DNA of 64,000 nt. Source: CAVVTR01 sp963751245. GTDB lineage: Bacteria; Acidobacteriota; Thermoanaerobaculia; Thermoanaerobaculales; Thermoanaerobaculaceae. Below are positions 44,135 to 52,952 of the stretch, piece after piece. The stretch lies in contig CAVVTR010000004.1 in NCBI GenBank assembly GCA_963751245.1, positions 1 through 64,000 on the forward strand, written 5' to 3'. Under the pieces are notes generated by a model. The model did no database searches, was not told the origin of the DNA, and saw nothing but the letters and a program-made list of their open reading frames with translations. A program made the position numbers and the translations under genes. How positions within the stretch are numbered: the stretch's first letter is position 1; the number at the start of each line of letters is the position of its first letter.

Positions 44135-46105
44135 ATGTTGCGTCGACTCGTTCCCGTGCTCCTGCTGCTCTGGACACCGGCCCTCGCGACGGCTCAGGTG
44201 CGTACCGAGAAGCCGCCGCTCCACGCCAAGCGCTGGCTGGCCATCACCGGCAAGCCGCTGTCCGCCACGGCGGGGGCGATGATCTTCGCCGAGGGCGGCA
44301 ACGCCGTGGACGCCGCGGTGGCGATGATCGCGGCGGGGTGCACCATGTGGGACACGCTGAGCTGGGGCGGCGAGACCCAGGCGCTCATCTACAACCCGAA
44401 GACGCACAAGGTCATCGGCATCGACGCCCTGGGCGTGGCGCCCACCGGCGCGACGCCGGACTTCTTCAAGGACAAGGGGATGCAGTACCCGCCCGAGTAC
44501 GGCCCCCTGGCGGCGGTGACCCCGGGCACCCCCGGCGGCATCATGACGATGCTGGCCGAGTACGGGACGATGTCCCTCGCGCAGGTGCTCCGGCCCGCCA
44601 TCGACATGGCCGACGGCTACCCCATCGAGGCCCAGGCCGCCAACACCATCGAGCGGCAGAAGAAGTGGCTGGAGCAGTGGCCGTACTCCCGCGCGCTGTT
44701 CCTGGTCCACCGCCAGGGGGACGCCGAGGTGGCCGGCTCGGCCCCCGCCGGCGGCGCCGCGGACGCGGGTCCGGCGCCGGCCCACGACCGGGCGGTGCCG
44801 GGCGTCGCGGGCTCCCACCGCGAGGGCCCCGAGCCCGGCGAGATCTTCCGCCAGCCGGACCTCGCCGCCACGCTGCGCACGCTGGTGGCCACCGAGCAGG
44901 AAGCGCTCAAGGCGGGGAAGTCCCGCAAGGAGGCGATCTACGCCGCCTACGACCGCTTCTACAAGGGCGACATCGCGCGTGAGATCGCCCGCTCCACCCA
45001 GGAGCAGGGCGGGCTCATCACCACGAAGGACCTGGCCGGCTGGCAGGTGAAGATCGAACAGCCCGTCACCACCAGCTACCGCGGCATCGACGTCTACAAG
45101 CTGACGGTGTGGACCCAGGGCCCCGCCATGCTGCAGGCGCTGAACATCCTCGAGAACTTCGACCTGAAGGCCATGGGCTACAACACCTCCCGGTACATCA
45201 ACACGGTCTACCAGGCCATGAGCCTGGCGTTCGCCGACCGCGACTTCTACTACGGCGACCCCTACTTCCCGCCGGCGGAGCCGGTGGATGGGCTGCTCTC
45301 CAAGGCCTACGCGAAGGAGCGCGCGAAGCTCGTCGACCCCGACCACGCGAACCCCGGCATCATGCCCGGCGACCCCTACCCGTTCGAGGGCGGCGTGAAC
45401 CCCTTCTCCAAGCTGCTCGCCGGGTGGAAGGAAGCGCGGACCGGCGCCGGCGAGGCGCCCAAAGGGACGCTGGCTGCCTCCCTCGGCGGCACGGCGTTCC
45501 AGCGCCACGTGGAGGGCTTCACGGCGGGCACCACGTCCGTGGAGGCCGCCGACTCCGACGGCTGGGTGGTCTCGGTGACGCCGTCCGGCGGCTGGATCCC
45601 CGCGGTCATCGCCGGCCACACGGGGATCGGGCTGAGCCAGCGCATGCAGTCGTTCGTCCTCGACCCCGCCGAGGACCCCTACAACGTGGTGGAGCCGGGC
45701 AAGCGCCCGCGGGTGACGCTGACCCCCGGCATGGCGCTCGAGCACGGCAAGCCGTACCTCTCCTTCGCGGTGCAGGGCGGCGACACCCAGGACCAGAACC
45801 TGCTGCAGTTCTTCCTCGACGTGGTGGAGTTCGGGATGACCGTGCAGCAGGCCACCGAGGCGGCGAACTTCAACAGCTACCAGATGCACAGCTCCTTCGG
45901 GGACCACGCCTCGATCCCCTCCAAGGTCCTGCTCAACGACGAGATCCCGCCGTGGGTGCGCGGCGAGCTGCGCGAGATGGGATACACGATGGTCTTCGAG
46001 CCGAGGACGTCGGGTCCCATCAACGCCATCCTCTTCGACCTGAAGCACGGGACGATGTGGGGCGGCTCGAGCAACTACGGCGAGGACTACGGCATCGGCT
46101 GGTGA
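44135..46105 (+). CDS. ggt: gamma-glutamyltransferase family protein
   Basis: 656 residues. The ATG at 44135 is 5 nt after GGAGG; an upstream GTG at 44129 overlaps that site. A signal peptide (MLRRLVPVLLLLWTPALATA) exports it. The proenzyme fold is clear: SATAGAMIFAEGGNAVDAAV at the start, AAVTPGTPGGIMTMLAEYG, GEIFRQPDLAATLRTL, and AFADRDFYYGDP. The autocatalytic junction is AGTTSVEAADSDGWVVSVTP, with the nucleophile Thr in GTTS. Processing would give large and small subunits that transfer or hydrolyse gamma-glutamyl groups (glutathione) in the periplasm. An Ala/Pro/Gly-rich insert of about 35 residues (~190-230) precedes GEIFRQ and is longer than usual. A strong hairpin follows. Confidence 0.88.
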   Translation: MLRRLVPVLLLLWTPALATAQVRTEKPPLHAKRWLAITGKPLSATAGAMIFAEGGNAVDAAVAMIAAGCTMWDTLSWGGETQALIYNPKTHKVIGIDALGVAPTGATPDFFKDKGMQYPPEYGPLAAVTPGTPGGIMTMLAEYGTMSLAQVLRPAIDMADGYPIEAQAANTIERQKKWLEQWPYSRALFLVHRQGDAEVAGSAPAGGAADAGPAPAHDRAVPGVAGSHREGPEPGEIFRQPDLAATLRTLVATEQEALKAGKSRKEAIYAAYDRFYKGDIAREIARSTQEQGGLITTKDLAGWQVKIEQPVTTSYRGIDVYKLTVWTQGPAMLQALNILENFDLKAMGYNTSRYINTVYQAMSLAFADRDFYYGDPYFPPAEPVDGLLSKAYAKERAKLVDPDHANPGIMPGDPYPFEGGVNPFSKLLAGWKEARTGAGEAPKGTLAASLGGTAFQRHVEGFTAGTTSVEAADSDGWVVSVTPSGGWIPAVIAGHTGIGLSQRMQSFVLDPAEDPYNVVEPGKRPRVTLTPGMALEHGKPYLSFAVQGGDTQDQNLLQFFLDVVEFGMTVQQATEAANFNSYQMHSSFGDHASIPSKVLLNDEIPPWVRGELREMGYTMVFEPRTSGPINAILFDLKHGTMWGGSSNYGEDYGIGW

Positions 46106-46117
46106 GCGCGTGAGACG

Positions 46118-46144
46118 GCCGGGCCGGGGCTCCCCCGGCCCGGC
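46118..46144 (+). terminator. terminator of the gamma-glutamyltransferase gene
   Basis: A perfect 11-bp stem (GCCGGGCCGGG / CCCGGCCCGGC) with a GCTCC loop is followed by a pyrimidine-rich GCCCTCCCCGCCTCC. Confidence 0.65.
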
Positions 46145-46185
46145 GCCCTCCCCGCCTCCATCATCCTGAACCCGCGAGGAGCCCC

Positions 46186-46965
46186 ATGGACGTCTTGGAG
46201 CAGCGTGCCGCGTGGCGCGAGCGGTTCGAAGCCTGGCTGGCCGCCCCCCTGGTGGACGGCCGGCGCGACTGGAAGCGCTACCCGCGGCCGAGGAACGCCG
46301 CGGCGCCCCCGGGGGCCGGCGTCGAGCCGGCGAAGGCCCGGCTGATGCTCGTGTCCTCCGCCGGCGCCTACCTGGCGGCGAGCCAGGCGCCCTTCGACGC
46401 GGCCGCGTTCATCGGCGACTACACCGTGAGGCGCATCCCCGCCGCCACGCCGTTCGAGGCCCTCGCCTTCGCCCACGAGCACTACGACCACGAGGCGGTG
46501 AACGGGGACCCGCAGGTCCTCCTGCCGCTGCGCCACCTCGAGGCCCTCGCCGCCGAGGGGGCGATCGGCTCGCTGACACCCTCGTTCGTGAGCTTCATGG
46601 GCTACCAGCCGGACGTCACTCGGGTGGTGGACGAGACGCTGCCGGCGGTGCTGGCGGCGGCCGAGGCGGAGCACGCCGACGCGGTGCTGCTGGTCCCCTC
46701 CTGACCGCTGTGCTGTCAGTCCGTCGGACTGATCGCGCGCGGGCTGGAGATGGCGGGGATCGCCACGACGCTGACGTCGTGGAACCCGGGACTGACGCGG
46801 CTGGTGGCGCCGCCGCGGGCGACGGTGACGCGGCTGCCCCGGGGCGCCACCATGGGCCGGCCCCACGACGCCGCCCAGCAGCGGCGCGTCCTCGAGGCGA
46901 CGCTGGCGCTGCTGTCGCGTCCCGCTCCCGTCCCCCTCGTGACGCTGGACGAGAGCGCCGAGTAG
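46186..46965 (+). CDS. GrdB-family (glycine/sarcosine/betaine reductase selenoprotein B-like) protein, probable selenoprotein with in-frame UGA
   Basis: Read through the TGA at 46702-46704 the protein has 259 residues with Sec at 173. The first part (to DAVLLVPS) ends abruptly if TGA is a stop, at a point where the family continues. The same frame stays open for 86 more codons (PLCCQSVGLIARGLEMAGIA, then RGATMGRPHDAAQQRRVLEA) to TAG. In relatives this site is a cysteine in a C-P-x-C-H-Q context, so here the motif is U-P-L-C (UxxC), a redox pair. A 17-nt hairpin begins 11 nt after the UGA. The ribosome-binding site is GAGGAG. Family members relate to the B subunit of glycine or proline reductases, but stand-alone members in aerobes probably have another redox role. 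The strain must then have selA, selB, selC and selD elsewhere. Confidence 0.8.
46716..46732 (+). promoter_or_regulatory. SECIS-like hairpin for UGA 46702
   Basis: A 7-bp stem (TCAGTCC / GGACTGA) is closed by a GTC loop. It is 17 nt long and 11 nt after the UGA, the same size and distance as I recall for the minimal E. coli fdhF element. The loop contains G-U, which SelB recognition requires in E. coli. Confidence 0.7.
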
Positions 46966-46992
46966 GACCGGTCCCGCGGGCGGATCCCTCGC

Positions 46993-48027
46993 CTACGTGG
47001 CGCCGGGGCGGTGGTTGTCGAGCTCGCCGGCGGTGCCCCCCGTGTAGAGCCTGCGGATGCCGTCGGCGGCGAGGAAGTCGTGGGGGAAGCCGAGCTCGAC
47101 GCGGCTCGCCTCGTCCAGGCGACGCATCTGCGCCTCGCTCAACGTCACCTGCGCTGACCCGAGGTTGTCGCGGAGCTGCTCGAGGGTTCGCGCCCCGAGG
47201 ATGGGGACGATGACGCCGGGCTGCCGGCGCGCCCAGGCCAGCGCGGCCTGGGAGGGCGTGCACCCGGCCTCGCCGGCCACCTCGGCGACCGCGGCGGCGA
47301 CGGCCAGCCCCCGCTCGGTGACGCCCTTCTGCAGCTGGGCGCGCCCCTCGGCACCGCGCTCGAGGTTGTACTTGCCGGTGAGCACGCCCGAGCCGAGCAC
47401 GCCCCAGGGGGTGACCGCCAGGTCGAGGCTGCGCGCCATCGGCAGCAGCTCCCGCTCCGGGGTGCGCTCCATCAGCGAGTAGCGGATCTGCAGCGCCGCG
47501 AACGCCGACCACCCGCGCAGGTCGGCCATGGTGTTGGCGCGGGACACCACCCACGCCGGCGTGTCGGACACGCCCACGTAGAGGACCTTGCCCGCGCGCA
47601 CGAGGTCGTCGAGGCCGCGCATGACCTCGTCCACCCGGGTGGTGAAGTCCCAGGCGTGGACCCACAGGAGGTCCACGTAGTCGGTGCCGAGGCGGTCGAG
47701 GCTCGCCTCCAGGGACTGCACCATGTTCTTGCGGTGGTTGCCGGCCGCGTTGGGGTCCCCCTCCCGCTCGTAGAGGGTGTACTTGGTCGCCACCACCCAG
47801 TGCCCTCGGTCGGCGGCGATCATCTCCCCCACCCAGCGCTCGCTGGTCCCCTCCGTGTAGCGGTTGGCGGTGTCGACGAAGTTGCCGCCGGCGGCGGCGT
47901 AGGCGTCGAACATGGCCTGCGACGTCCTGCGATCGGCCCCCCAGCCCCACTCCTCGCCGAACGTCATGGTCCCCAGGGCCAGCTCCGAGACCCGCAGTCC
48001 GGAGCGGCCCAGCAGCCTGTAGCGCAT
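46993..48027 (-). CDS. aldo/keto reductase
   Basis: 344 residues. The ATG at 48027 has GGGAGGAAGA upstream; a codon at 48060 adds an unlikely leader. The opening MRYRLLGRSGLRVSELALGT is typical of the YajO/Gcy-like AKR group. The catalytic tetrad is visible: Asp and Tyr in NFVDTANRYTEG, Lys in VVATKYTLY, His in DLLWVHAW. The C-terminal cofactor loop reads VIVPILGARTLEQLRDNLGS. There is no signal peptide, unlike the other AKR at 5276. It is a cytoplasmic NAD(P)H-dependent carbonyl reductase of unknown substrate. It converges on the selenoprotein gene and is divergent from the DUF116 gene. Confidence 0.9.
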   Translation of the reverse strand: MRYRLLGRSGLRVSELALGTMTFGEEWGWGADRRTSQAMFDAYAAAGGNFVDTANRYTEGTSERWVGEMIAADRGHWVVATKYTLYEREGDPNAAGNHRKNMVQSLEASLDRLGTDYVDLLWVHAWDFTTRVDEVMRGLDDLVRAGKVLYVGVSDTPAWVVSRANTMADLRGWSAFAALQIRYSLMERTPERELLPMARSLDLAVTPWGVLGSGVLTGKYNLERGAEGRAQLQKGVTERGLAVAAAVAEVAGEAGCTPSQAALAWARRQPGVIVPILGARTLEQLRDNLGSAQVTLSEAQMRRLDEASRVELGFPHDFLAADGIRRLYTGGTAGELDNHRPGAT

Positions 48028-48122
48028 GGTCTTCCTCCCGGGGAGCCCGGCCGCGGCCACGGCTCCCCCGACACCAACGCGCCGCGGGGCCGGCCCTGTT
48101 CCACCGGGCGTACGATGGGAGC

Positions 48123-48833
48123 ATGGCAGGCGACTCCCGCAGCGTCGCGCCCACCTACGACCTCCGCGCCCTGGGCGAGGGGCTCGAGGTCTACGAGCGT
48201 CTCGACCGGCTCGCCGACGAGGTCCTGGCCGTCGCCGAGGGCGCGGTCGGGGAGGCGTTCGTGCGGGTCCCGGCGTTCGCGGCCCGGGCCCGCGAGGAGG
48301 CGGGCCGCGAGGACGAGCGCTTCCGCCGGACCACGAAGGAGCGCTACCTGGTGGAGCTCCTCGCCTGCGTGGTGATGGCCCGGCAGTTCTGGGACGACTT
48401 CGCGGCCCGGAGCGACACGGTGGTGATCCTGCCCCACTGCCTGGCGATCCGCGGCGAGCGCTGCCGGAGGGAGCGCACCCGCTACGGCGCCCGCTGCACC
48501 GCCTGCCACCCGCGCTGCACGGGGCGGCGCCTCACCGAAACTGCCGTCGCCCACGGCGGCGACGCGTATTTCTCCGACCGCGACCACGCGAAGCAGTTCC
48601 GCGCCCTCGTGCGCGGCGGCCGCCGCGATCTCTCGGTGGTGGGCGTCGCCTGCCTGTGGATGCTGGCGAACGGCATGCGGGCCGCCGAGGAGGCGGGGGT
48701 GCCCAGCCAGGGCGTGCTGCTGAGCTCCTGCGGGTGCGCCCACTGGACCGAGCCCCCCGTCGTCACCGACGCCTGCGTGGAGCGCCTCGAGACCATCCTG
48801 GCCGCCAAGGACGAGGTCCGGCGCACCGGCTGA
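48123..48833 (+). CDS. DUF116 family cysteine-rich protein
   Basis: 236 residues. The C-terminal two thirds show the DUF116 pattern: VILPHCLAIRGERCRRERTR, GARCTACHPRCTGRRL, SVVGVACLWMLANGMRAAEE and GVLLSSCGCAHWT. The many cysteines in C-x2-C-x3-C spacing suggest a metal or iron-sulphur cluster site. The function of DUF116 is unknown; members occur near biotin/lipoate and anaerobic-metabolism genes. A -10-like TACGAT (48111-48116) ends 6 nt before the ATG, another case fitting a leaderless mRNA. The metallophosphoesterase gene follows by 39 bp, with its own -10-like TACACT at 48848-48853. Confidence 0.82.
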   Translation: MAGDSRSVAPTYDLRALGEGLEVYERLDRLADEVLAVAEGAVGEAFVRVPAFAARAREEAGREDERFRRTTKERYLVELLACVVMARQFWDDFAARSDTVVILPHCLAIRGERCRRERTRYGARCTACHPRCTGRRLTETAVAHGGDAYFSDRDHAKQFRALVRGGRRDLSVVGVACLWMLANGMRAAEEAGVPSQGVLLSSCGCAHWTEPPVVTDACVERLETILAAKDEVRRTG

Positions 48834-48872
48834 GCCCCGCCGCCGGCTACACTGGAGCTCGAAGGAGGGCCT

Positions 48873-49769
48873 GTGACGGAGCGGCAGCGGACCGGGACGC
48901 CGTGCCTGTTTGCCAGCGACCTGCACGGCCGCCCCGGATGCTACGACGCGCTCTTCGAGGCGGCCGCCCGCGAGCGCCCGGCGGCGGTGCTCCTCGGCGG
49001 CGATCTCCTTCCCTCCGGCCGGCTGCTGCACACGGGCGACGCCGGCGCGCCCTCGGCGTTCGTCGCCGAGGTCCTCCTGCCCGCCCTGGCCCGGTTGCGC
49101 GAGCGCCTCGGCGACGCCTCCCCCCGGGTCCTCGTCATCCTCGGCAACGACGACCCCGCCACGGCGGCGGCGGACCTGGCGGCCGGCGAGAAGGCCGGGC
49201 TGCTCGAGCACATCCACGGCCGCCGCGTCGAGCTCGGGCGGTTCGCCGTGTTCGGCTACGCATGCGTCCCGCCCACGCCGTTCCTGCTCAAGGACTGGGA
49301 GCGCTACGACGTCTCGCGCTTCACGGACCCGGGCTCGGTGCCGCCCGAGGAGGGGGTGCGGACGGTCCCGGCCGACCCCAGGACCGTGCTCCGGCAGACC
49401 ATCGCCCGCGACCTCGAGGCGCTCACGGACACCGAGAACCTGTCGCGCGCGGTGATGCTCTTCCACTCGCCGCCGTACCGCACCCTCCTGGACCGCGCCG
49501 ACCTCGACGGCCGGAGCGTGGACGGCGTGCCGCTGGACCCCCACGTCGGCTCCATCGCCATCCGCCGCTTCATCGAGAGCCGCCAGCCCCTCGTCACCCT
49601 CCACGGGCACGTCCACGAGTCGGCGCGGCTGACGGGCTCCTGGCGCGACGTCATCGGCCGCACGCCCATGCTCTCCGCGGCCCACGACGATCCGCGCACC
49701 CTCGCGGTGGTCCACGTCGATCTCGACGCCCCGGAGCATGCCTGGCGCGAGCTCGTCCCGGCGCCGTGA
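48873..49769 (+). CDS. metallophosphoesterase
   Basis: 298 residues, GTG start with GAAGGAGG upstream. The calcineurin-like core is visible: Asp and His in LFASDLHGRPG, Asp in VLLGGDLLPSG, Asn in LVILGNDDP, His in VMLFHSPPY and the GHVH motif in VTLHGHVHESARLTGSW. It binds two metals and hydrolyses a phosphomonoester or phosphodiester; the substrate is not predictable. There is no signal peptide. It lies 39 bp after the DUF116 gene on the same strand and ends 9 bp before the end of the convergent PEP/pyruvate-binding gene. Confidence 0.88.
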   Translation: MTERQRTGTPCLFASDLHGRPGCYDALFEAAARERPAAVLLGGDLLPSGRLLHTGDAGAPSAFVAEVLLPALARLRERLGDASPRVLVILGNDDPATAAADLAAGEKAGLLEHIHGRRVELGRFAVFGYACVPPTPFLLKDWERYDVSRFTDPGSVPPEEGVRTVPADPRTVLRQTIARDLEALTDTENLSRAVMLFHSPPYRTLLDRADLDGRSVDGVPLDPHVGSIAIRRFIESRQPLVTLHGHVHESARLTGSWRDVIGRTPMLSAAHDDPRTLAVVHVDLDAPEHAWRELVPAP

Positions 49770-49778
49770 CCGCCCGCC

Positions 49779-52700
49779 TCAGCGCCGCAGCGGCAGCTTC
49801 CAGGCGGCGTCGGTGACGGCGCCGATCTTGACGGCGAAGGAGGTGCGCGCCTCGACGTCGGCGTCGGTGAGCAGGTGGACGTCGAGGAGGCCGCCGGAGC
49901 GGTAGCCGGTGCGCAGGAAGTTCATCTCGTCCAGGCACAGGCTCCACCCCTCCAGCCACAGCTCGAGAGCCCGTCGCTGCGCCTCGTCGCCGCGGAAGTG
50001 GACGAGAAGGTCGATGTCGCTGCCCGGACCGGCGGTGGCGTTCTTGGCGCTGCCGATGACGTAGAGCTCGGCGACGCCGAAACGCTCGGCGTCGAGCTGG
50101 GCGGCGATGCGCTCCGCCATGCGCAGCCGCCACCGCCAGTGCTCGCCCGTGGGGGCGGGCCCCACATCGTCCTCCCCGGGGCCGCCCTCCGGCGGCCTGC
50201 CCGGCTCCACGAGCATGCCCATCGCGGTGCCGAGCTCGGCGTTCATGAGCACGCGCAAGACCAGGCCACCCGACGCCCGGGGCACGTCGATGACCCGGAC
50301 CACGTCCTCCAGCCGCGAGTACTCCGGGACGAGGCCGGCGAACTCGTTGGGGGCGGTGCGGAAGAAGCGGTCGTTGAAAGCCACGCCCTCCTCGTCCGGG
50401 TAGAGCGGCAGGTAGCGGATCGAGGCCTCCACCAGATCCTGGAAGAAGTGGGTCCCGAACGACAGGTCGGGCAGGTAGCTGCCGCTCTTGCGGGCGACCT
50501 CGACGAGGAGCGCCGTGTTGTTGATGTCCGAGTAGGTGACGTTGACGCCCAGCCGCACGTCGCCCCGGCTCCCCCACCGCCCGGGGCCCATGAGGATGAA
50601 CTGCCTCTTGGGGAGCAGCTGGTTGAGCCGGGCCACGGCGCGCCCCACCGCGAACAGGTCGACGGTATCGCCCAGCCGCCCGTAGGCCTCGGGGTCGATG
50701 TAGACGATGTGGGTGACGTCTCCGACGCGGCCGTTGGAGACGTACCGGTCGGCGGTGAACAGCACCCGCTCCTCGGGCACGTCACGCGGGATCGGCACGG
50801 CCGCCGTGTCCTTCGCGGCGGTCTGGGGCCGGCACTGGAGCAGGTAGAGGTCGCTCCCGTCGGAGGCGAACTCGATCTCGACGGGGTACGAGAACTCCTC
50901 GGACAGCCGGGAGAGCATGCCGCCGATACGCCGCACCCAGGGCGTGTCGGCGATGAGACCCTCGAACGTGACGACCACCGGCTGCGAGGAAAAGTCGAGC
51001 CACCTTCCCGTGGGCTTGACGATGCGGCCGTCCTCGAGGAGCGAGACGATGCGGTGGACCTCCGGATAGGCGTCGCCGGCCTCCCGCAGCAGGGAGACGA
51101 CGTCCACGGTGGCCACGGAGCGGGCCTCGAGGTCGACGGCGTCGAGGCAGCGCGGCGAGTAGCGGACGACCTCCTCAGGGGTGACGTTGACGCGCAGCCC
51201 CGGCTGCCCCGGCGCGATGAGCACCGGGTAGTCGTCGCGAAGCCGGTCCACCGCCCGGGTACCGAGCCCCGGGACCAGCCGGATGAGCCCGTCGGTGCGG
51301 TCGATGCGGGGCGACCAGCGGAACTCGTTGAGGGAAACCGCGACCCCCGCCCACGCCGGAAGGTAGTAGTGGCCGACGCGGGCGCCCACCACCTCCTGGA
51401 TGAGGATGCCCATCTCCTCGCGGAAGTCGAGCAGCCCCCTCTCGGAGCGGTACTGGATCGGGTCAGGGCTGAAGATCGAGGCGTAGACCTCGGCGATGGC
51501 ATCGAGGAGCGCGGCGAGGCGCTCCTCCTTGCTCCCCCGGTTGGGCAGGAACAGGCTCTTGTACTTGCCGGAGAAAGCCGCTCCGAGGCGGTCCTCGAGC
51601 AGGCTCGAGCTGCGCACGATGATGGGTCCGTCATGGAGGTCGTCGAGGGCGACGGACACGCTCTTGCTGAGCTCGGGCGGGAACGGAGAGTTCTTGAACA
51701 GCCGTACGAGGTGCGGGTACTGCAGCCGCACCTGGTCGATCGCCTTGTACTTCTGCTCGTAGACGTCCTCGAGGTTGTTGTAGCGGACGAAGGCGTGGAC
51801 CGCGTCGGTGGCGATATACCAGGTCTTCGGCGTGCGCACGTCGGCGAGCCCTTCGTCCTCCCCCGTGCGGCGCAGCACCAGGGAGGCCAGGAACATCCCG
51901 GCGCCCTTGCCGCCCACCTTCCCCGGGCCGCTGGGCAGGCTGATGAGCCGGTCGAGGAGGCCGAGCATGTCCTCGAGGGTGACGACCCGCTTGGCGACCG
52001 CCACGTAGGCGGGCTCCTCGCTCAGGAAGCGGCGGATCAGGGCGACCCTGAGGTTGGCGAGCAGCGGCAGCGCCAGCGAGGTGCCCTCCGGGATCAGGTG
52101 GAGGTAGCGGCGGATGGAGTCGGCGATCTCCCCCGGCGACGAGCGGAAGTCCATCACCGTCTTGACCAGGAACGACGAGCGGTCCTCGTGGAGCCAGCGC
52201 TGGATGCTCGCCAGCATCTCCTCGTCGGAGAGGTAGGCGCCGGCCAGGTCGAAGACGCGGTCGGCCAGGGCCAGGGAGGTGTCCAGGGGAAGCTGGTGGC
52301 TGGGCTGGTTCTGCTCGCCGAGGAGCCCGTCGTGCCCGTCGCGCTCGCCGACGAAGCCGTGGAGCAGCGACTGGGCCTCGGTGATGCCGCTCCAGGACAG
52401 GTGGTTGGCGAGCTTGCGGGCGATGCGGACGACCAGCTCCTGGTCGGTGCGGCGGAGCAGGTTGACGGCCACGCGCCACTCGTGGGTGCCGCGCTGGCCG
52501 AGCACGTCCTCGGCCTGGCGCAGGTCGGTGACGAGGGTGCGGAGCTCCTGGTGCAGGATGAAGTGACCGAGGCGGTCGGCGATGGTGCGGATGAGCTTCG
52601 TCTCCTCCTTGAGGAACGGGCCGTCGTCCATCGGCGGGACCTCGGCGGTGTAGGCGACCTCGAGGCGGCCGACCACGCGGTCGTGGACGACGATGGTTTC

Positions 52701-52952
52701 CTCCTGCACCCACGGGGTCTCGGCAAAGCCGGGGGTGGCGAAGGCCGCATCCTGGTACCGGATCCGCGCCTGGCACAGCTCCGGATACTGCCACCCCGGG
52801 GGGATGGCGCGCACGACGCCCTCGAGGACCTCGGCCAGGGGGGTCTCGGGATCCTTGAGGAGCTCCTCCACCTGGTAGATGCAGGAGAGCTCCTTGGCGC
52901 GCTCCTGCAGCGCCCACAGCAGCCGGTCGCCGGCCTTCGAGGGGTCAACCAT
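49779..52952 (-). CDS. GAF-like / PEP-pyruvate-binding (PPDK N-terminal) / nucleotidyltransferase fusion protein
   Basis: 1057 residues, soluble. Residues ~15-150 resemble the GAF-like sensor of some histidine kinases (ERAKELSCIYQVEELLKD, PPGWQYPELCQARIRY). Residues ~350-700 carry ATP-grasp PEP-synthase motifs: KVGGKGAGMFLA, IIVRSSSLLEDRLGAAFSGK and VEIEFASDGSDLYLLQCRPQ. A distinctive following block has LMGPGRWGSRGDVRLGV and SFGTHFFQDLVEA. The last ~150 residues form a nucleotidyltransferase: YVIGSAKNATAGPGSDIDLL with the GS...DxD metal signature. The swivelling phosphohistidine domain (TxGGxxCH) and the C-terminal PEP barrel of true PEP synthase are absent. The gene overlaps the upstream PEP-binding gene by 8 bp. 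I infer a regulatory or nucleotide-modifying role rather than gluconeogenesis. Confidence 0.8.
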   Translation of the reverse strand: MVDPSKAGDRLLWALQERAKELSCIYQVEELLKDPETPLAEVLEGVVRAIPPGWQYPELCQARIRYQDAAFATPGFAETPWVQEETIVVHDRVVGRLEVAYTAEVPPMDDGPFLKEETKLIRTIADRLGHFILHQELRTLVTDLRQAEDVLGQRGTHEWRVAVNLLRRTDQELVVRIARKLANHLSWSGITEAQSLLHGFVGERDGHDGLLGEQNQPSHQLPLDTSLALADRVFDLAGAYLSDEEMLASIQRWLHEDRSSFLVKTVMDFRSSPGEIADSIRRYLHLIPEGTSLALPLLANLRVALIRRFLSEEPAYVAVAKRVVTLEDMLGLLDRLISLPSGPGKVGGKGAGMFLASLVLRRTGEDEGLADVRTPKTWYIATDAVHAFVRYNNLEDVYEQKYKAIDQVRLQYPHLVRLFKNSPFPPELSKSVSVALDDLHDGPIIVRSSSLLEDRLGAAFSGKYKSLFLPNRGSKEERLAALLDAIAEVYASIFSPDPIQYRSERGLLDFREEMGILIQEVVGARVGHYYLPAWAGVAVSLNEFRWSPRIDRTDGLIRLVPGLGTRAVDRLRDDYPVLIAPGQPGLRVNVTPEEVVRYSPRCLDAVDLEARSVATVDVVSLLREAGDAYPEVHRIVSLLEDGRIVKPTGRWLDFSSQPVVVTFEGLIADTPWVRRIGGMLSRLSEEFSYPVEIEFASDGSDLYLLQCRPQTAAKDTAAVPIPRDVPEERVLFTADRYVSNGRVGDVTHIVYIDPEAYGRLGDTVDLFAVGRAVARLNQLLPKRQFILMGPGRWGSRGDVRLGVNVTYSDINNTALLVEVARKSGSYLPDLSFGTHFFQDLVEASIRYLPLYPDEEGVAFNDRFFRTAPNEFAGLVPEYSRLEDVVRVIDVPRASGGLVLRVLMNAELGTAMGMLVEPGRPPEGGPGEDDVGPAPTGEHWRWRLRMAERIAAQLDAERFGVAELYVIGSAKNATAGPGSDIDLLVHFRGDEAQRRALELWLEGWSLCLDEMNFLRTGYRSGGLLDVHLLTDADVEARTSFAVKIGAVTDAAWKLPLRR

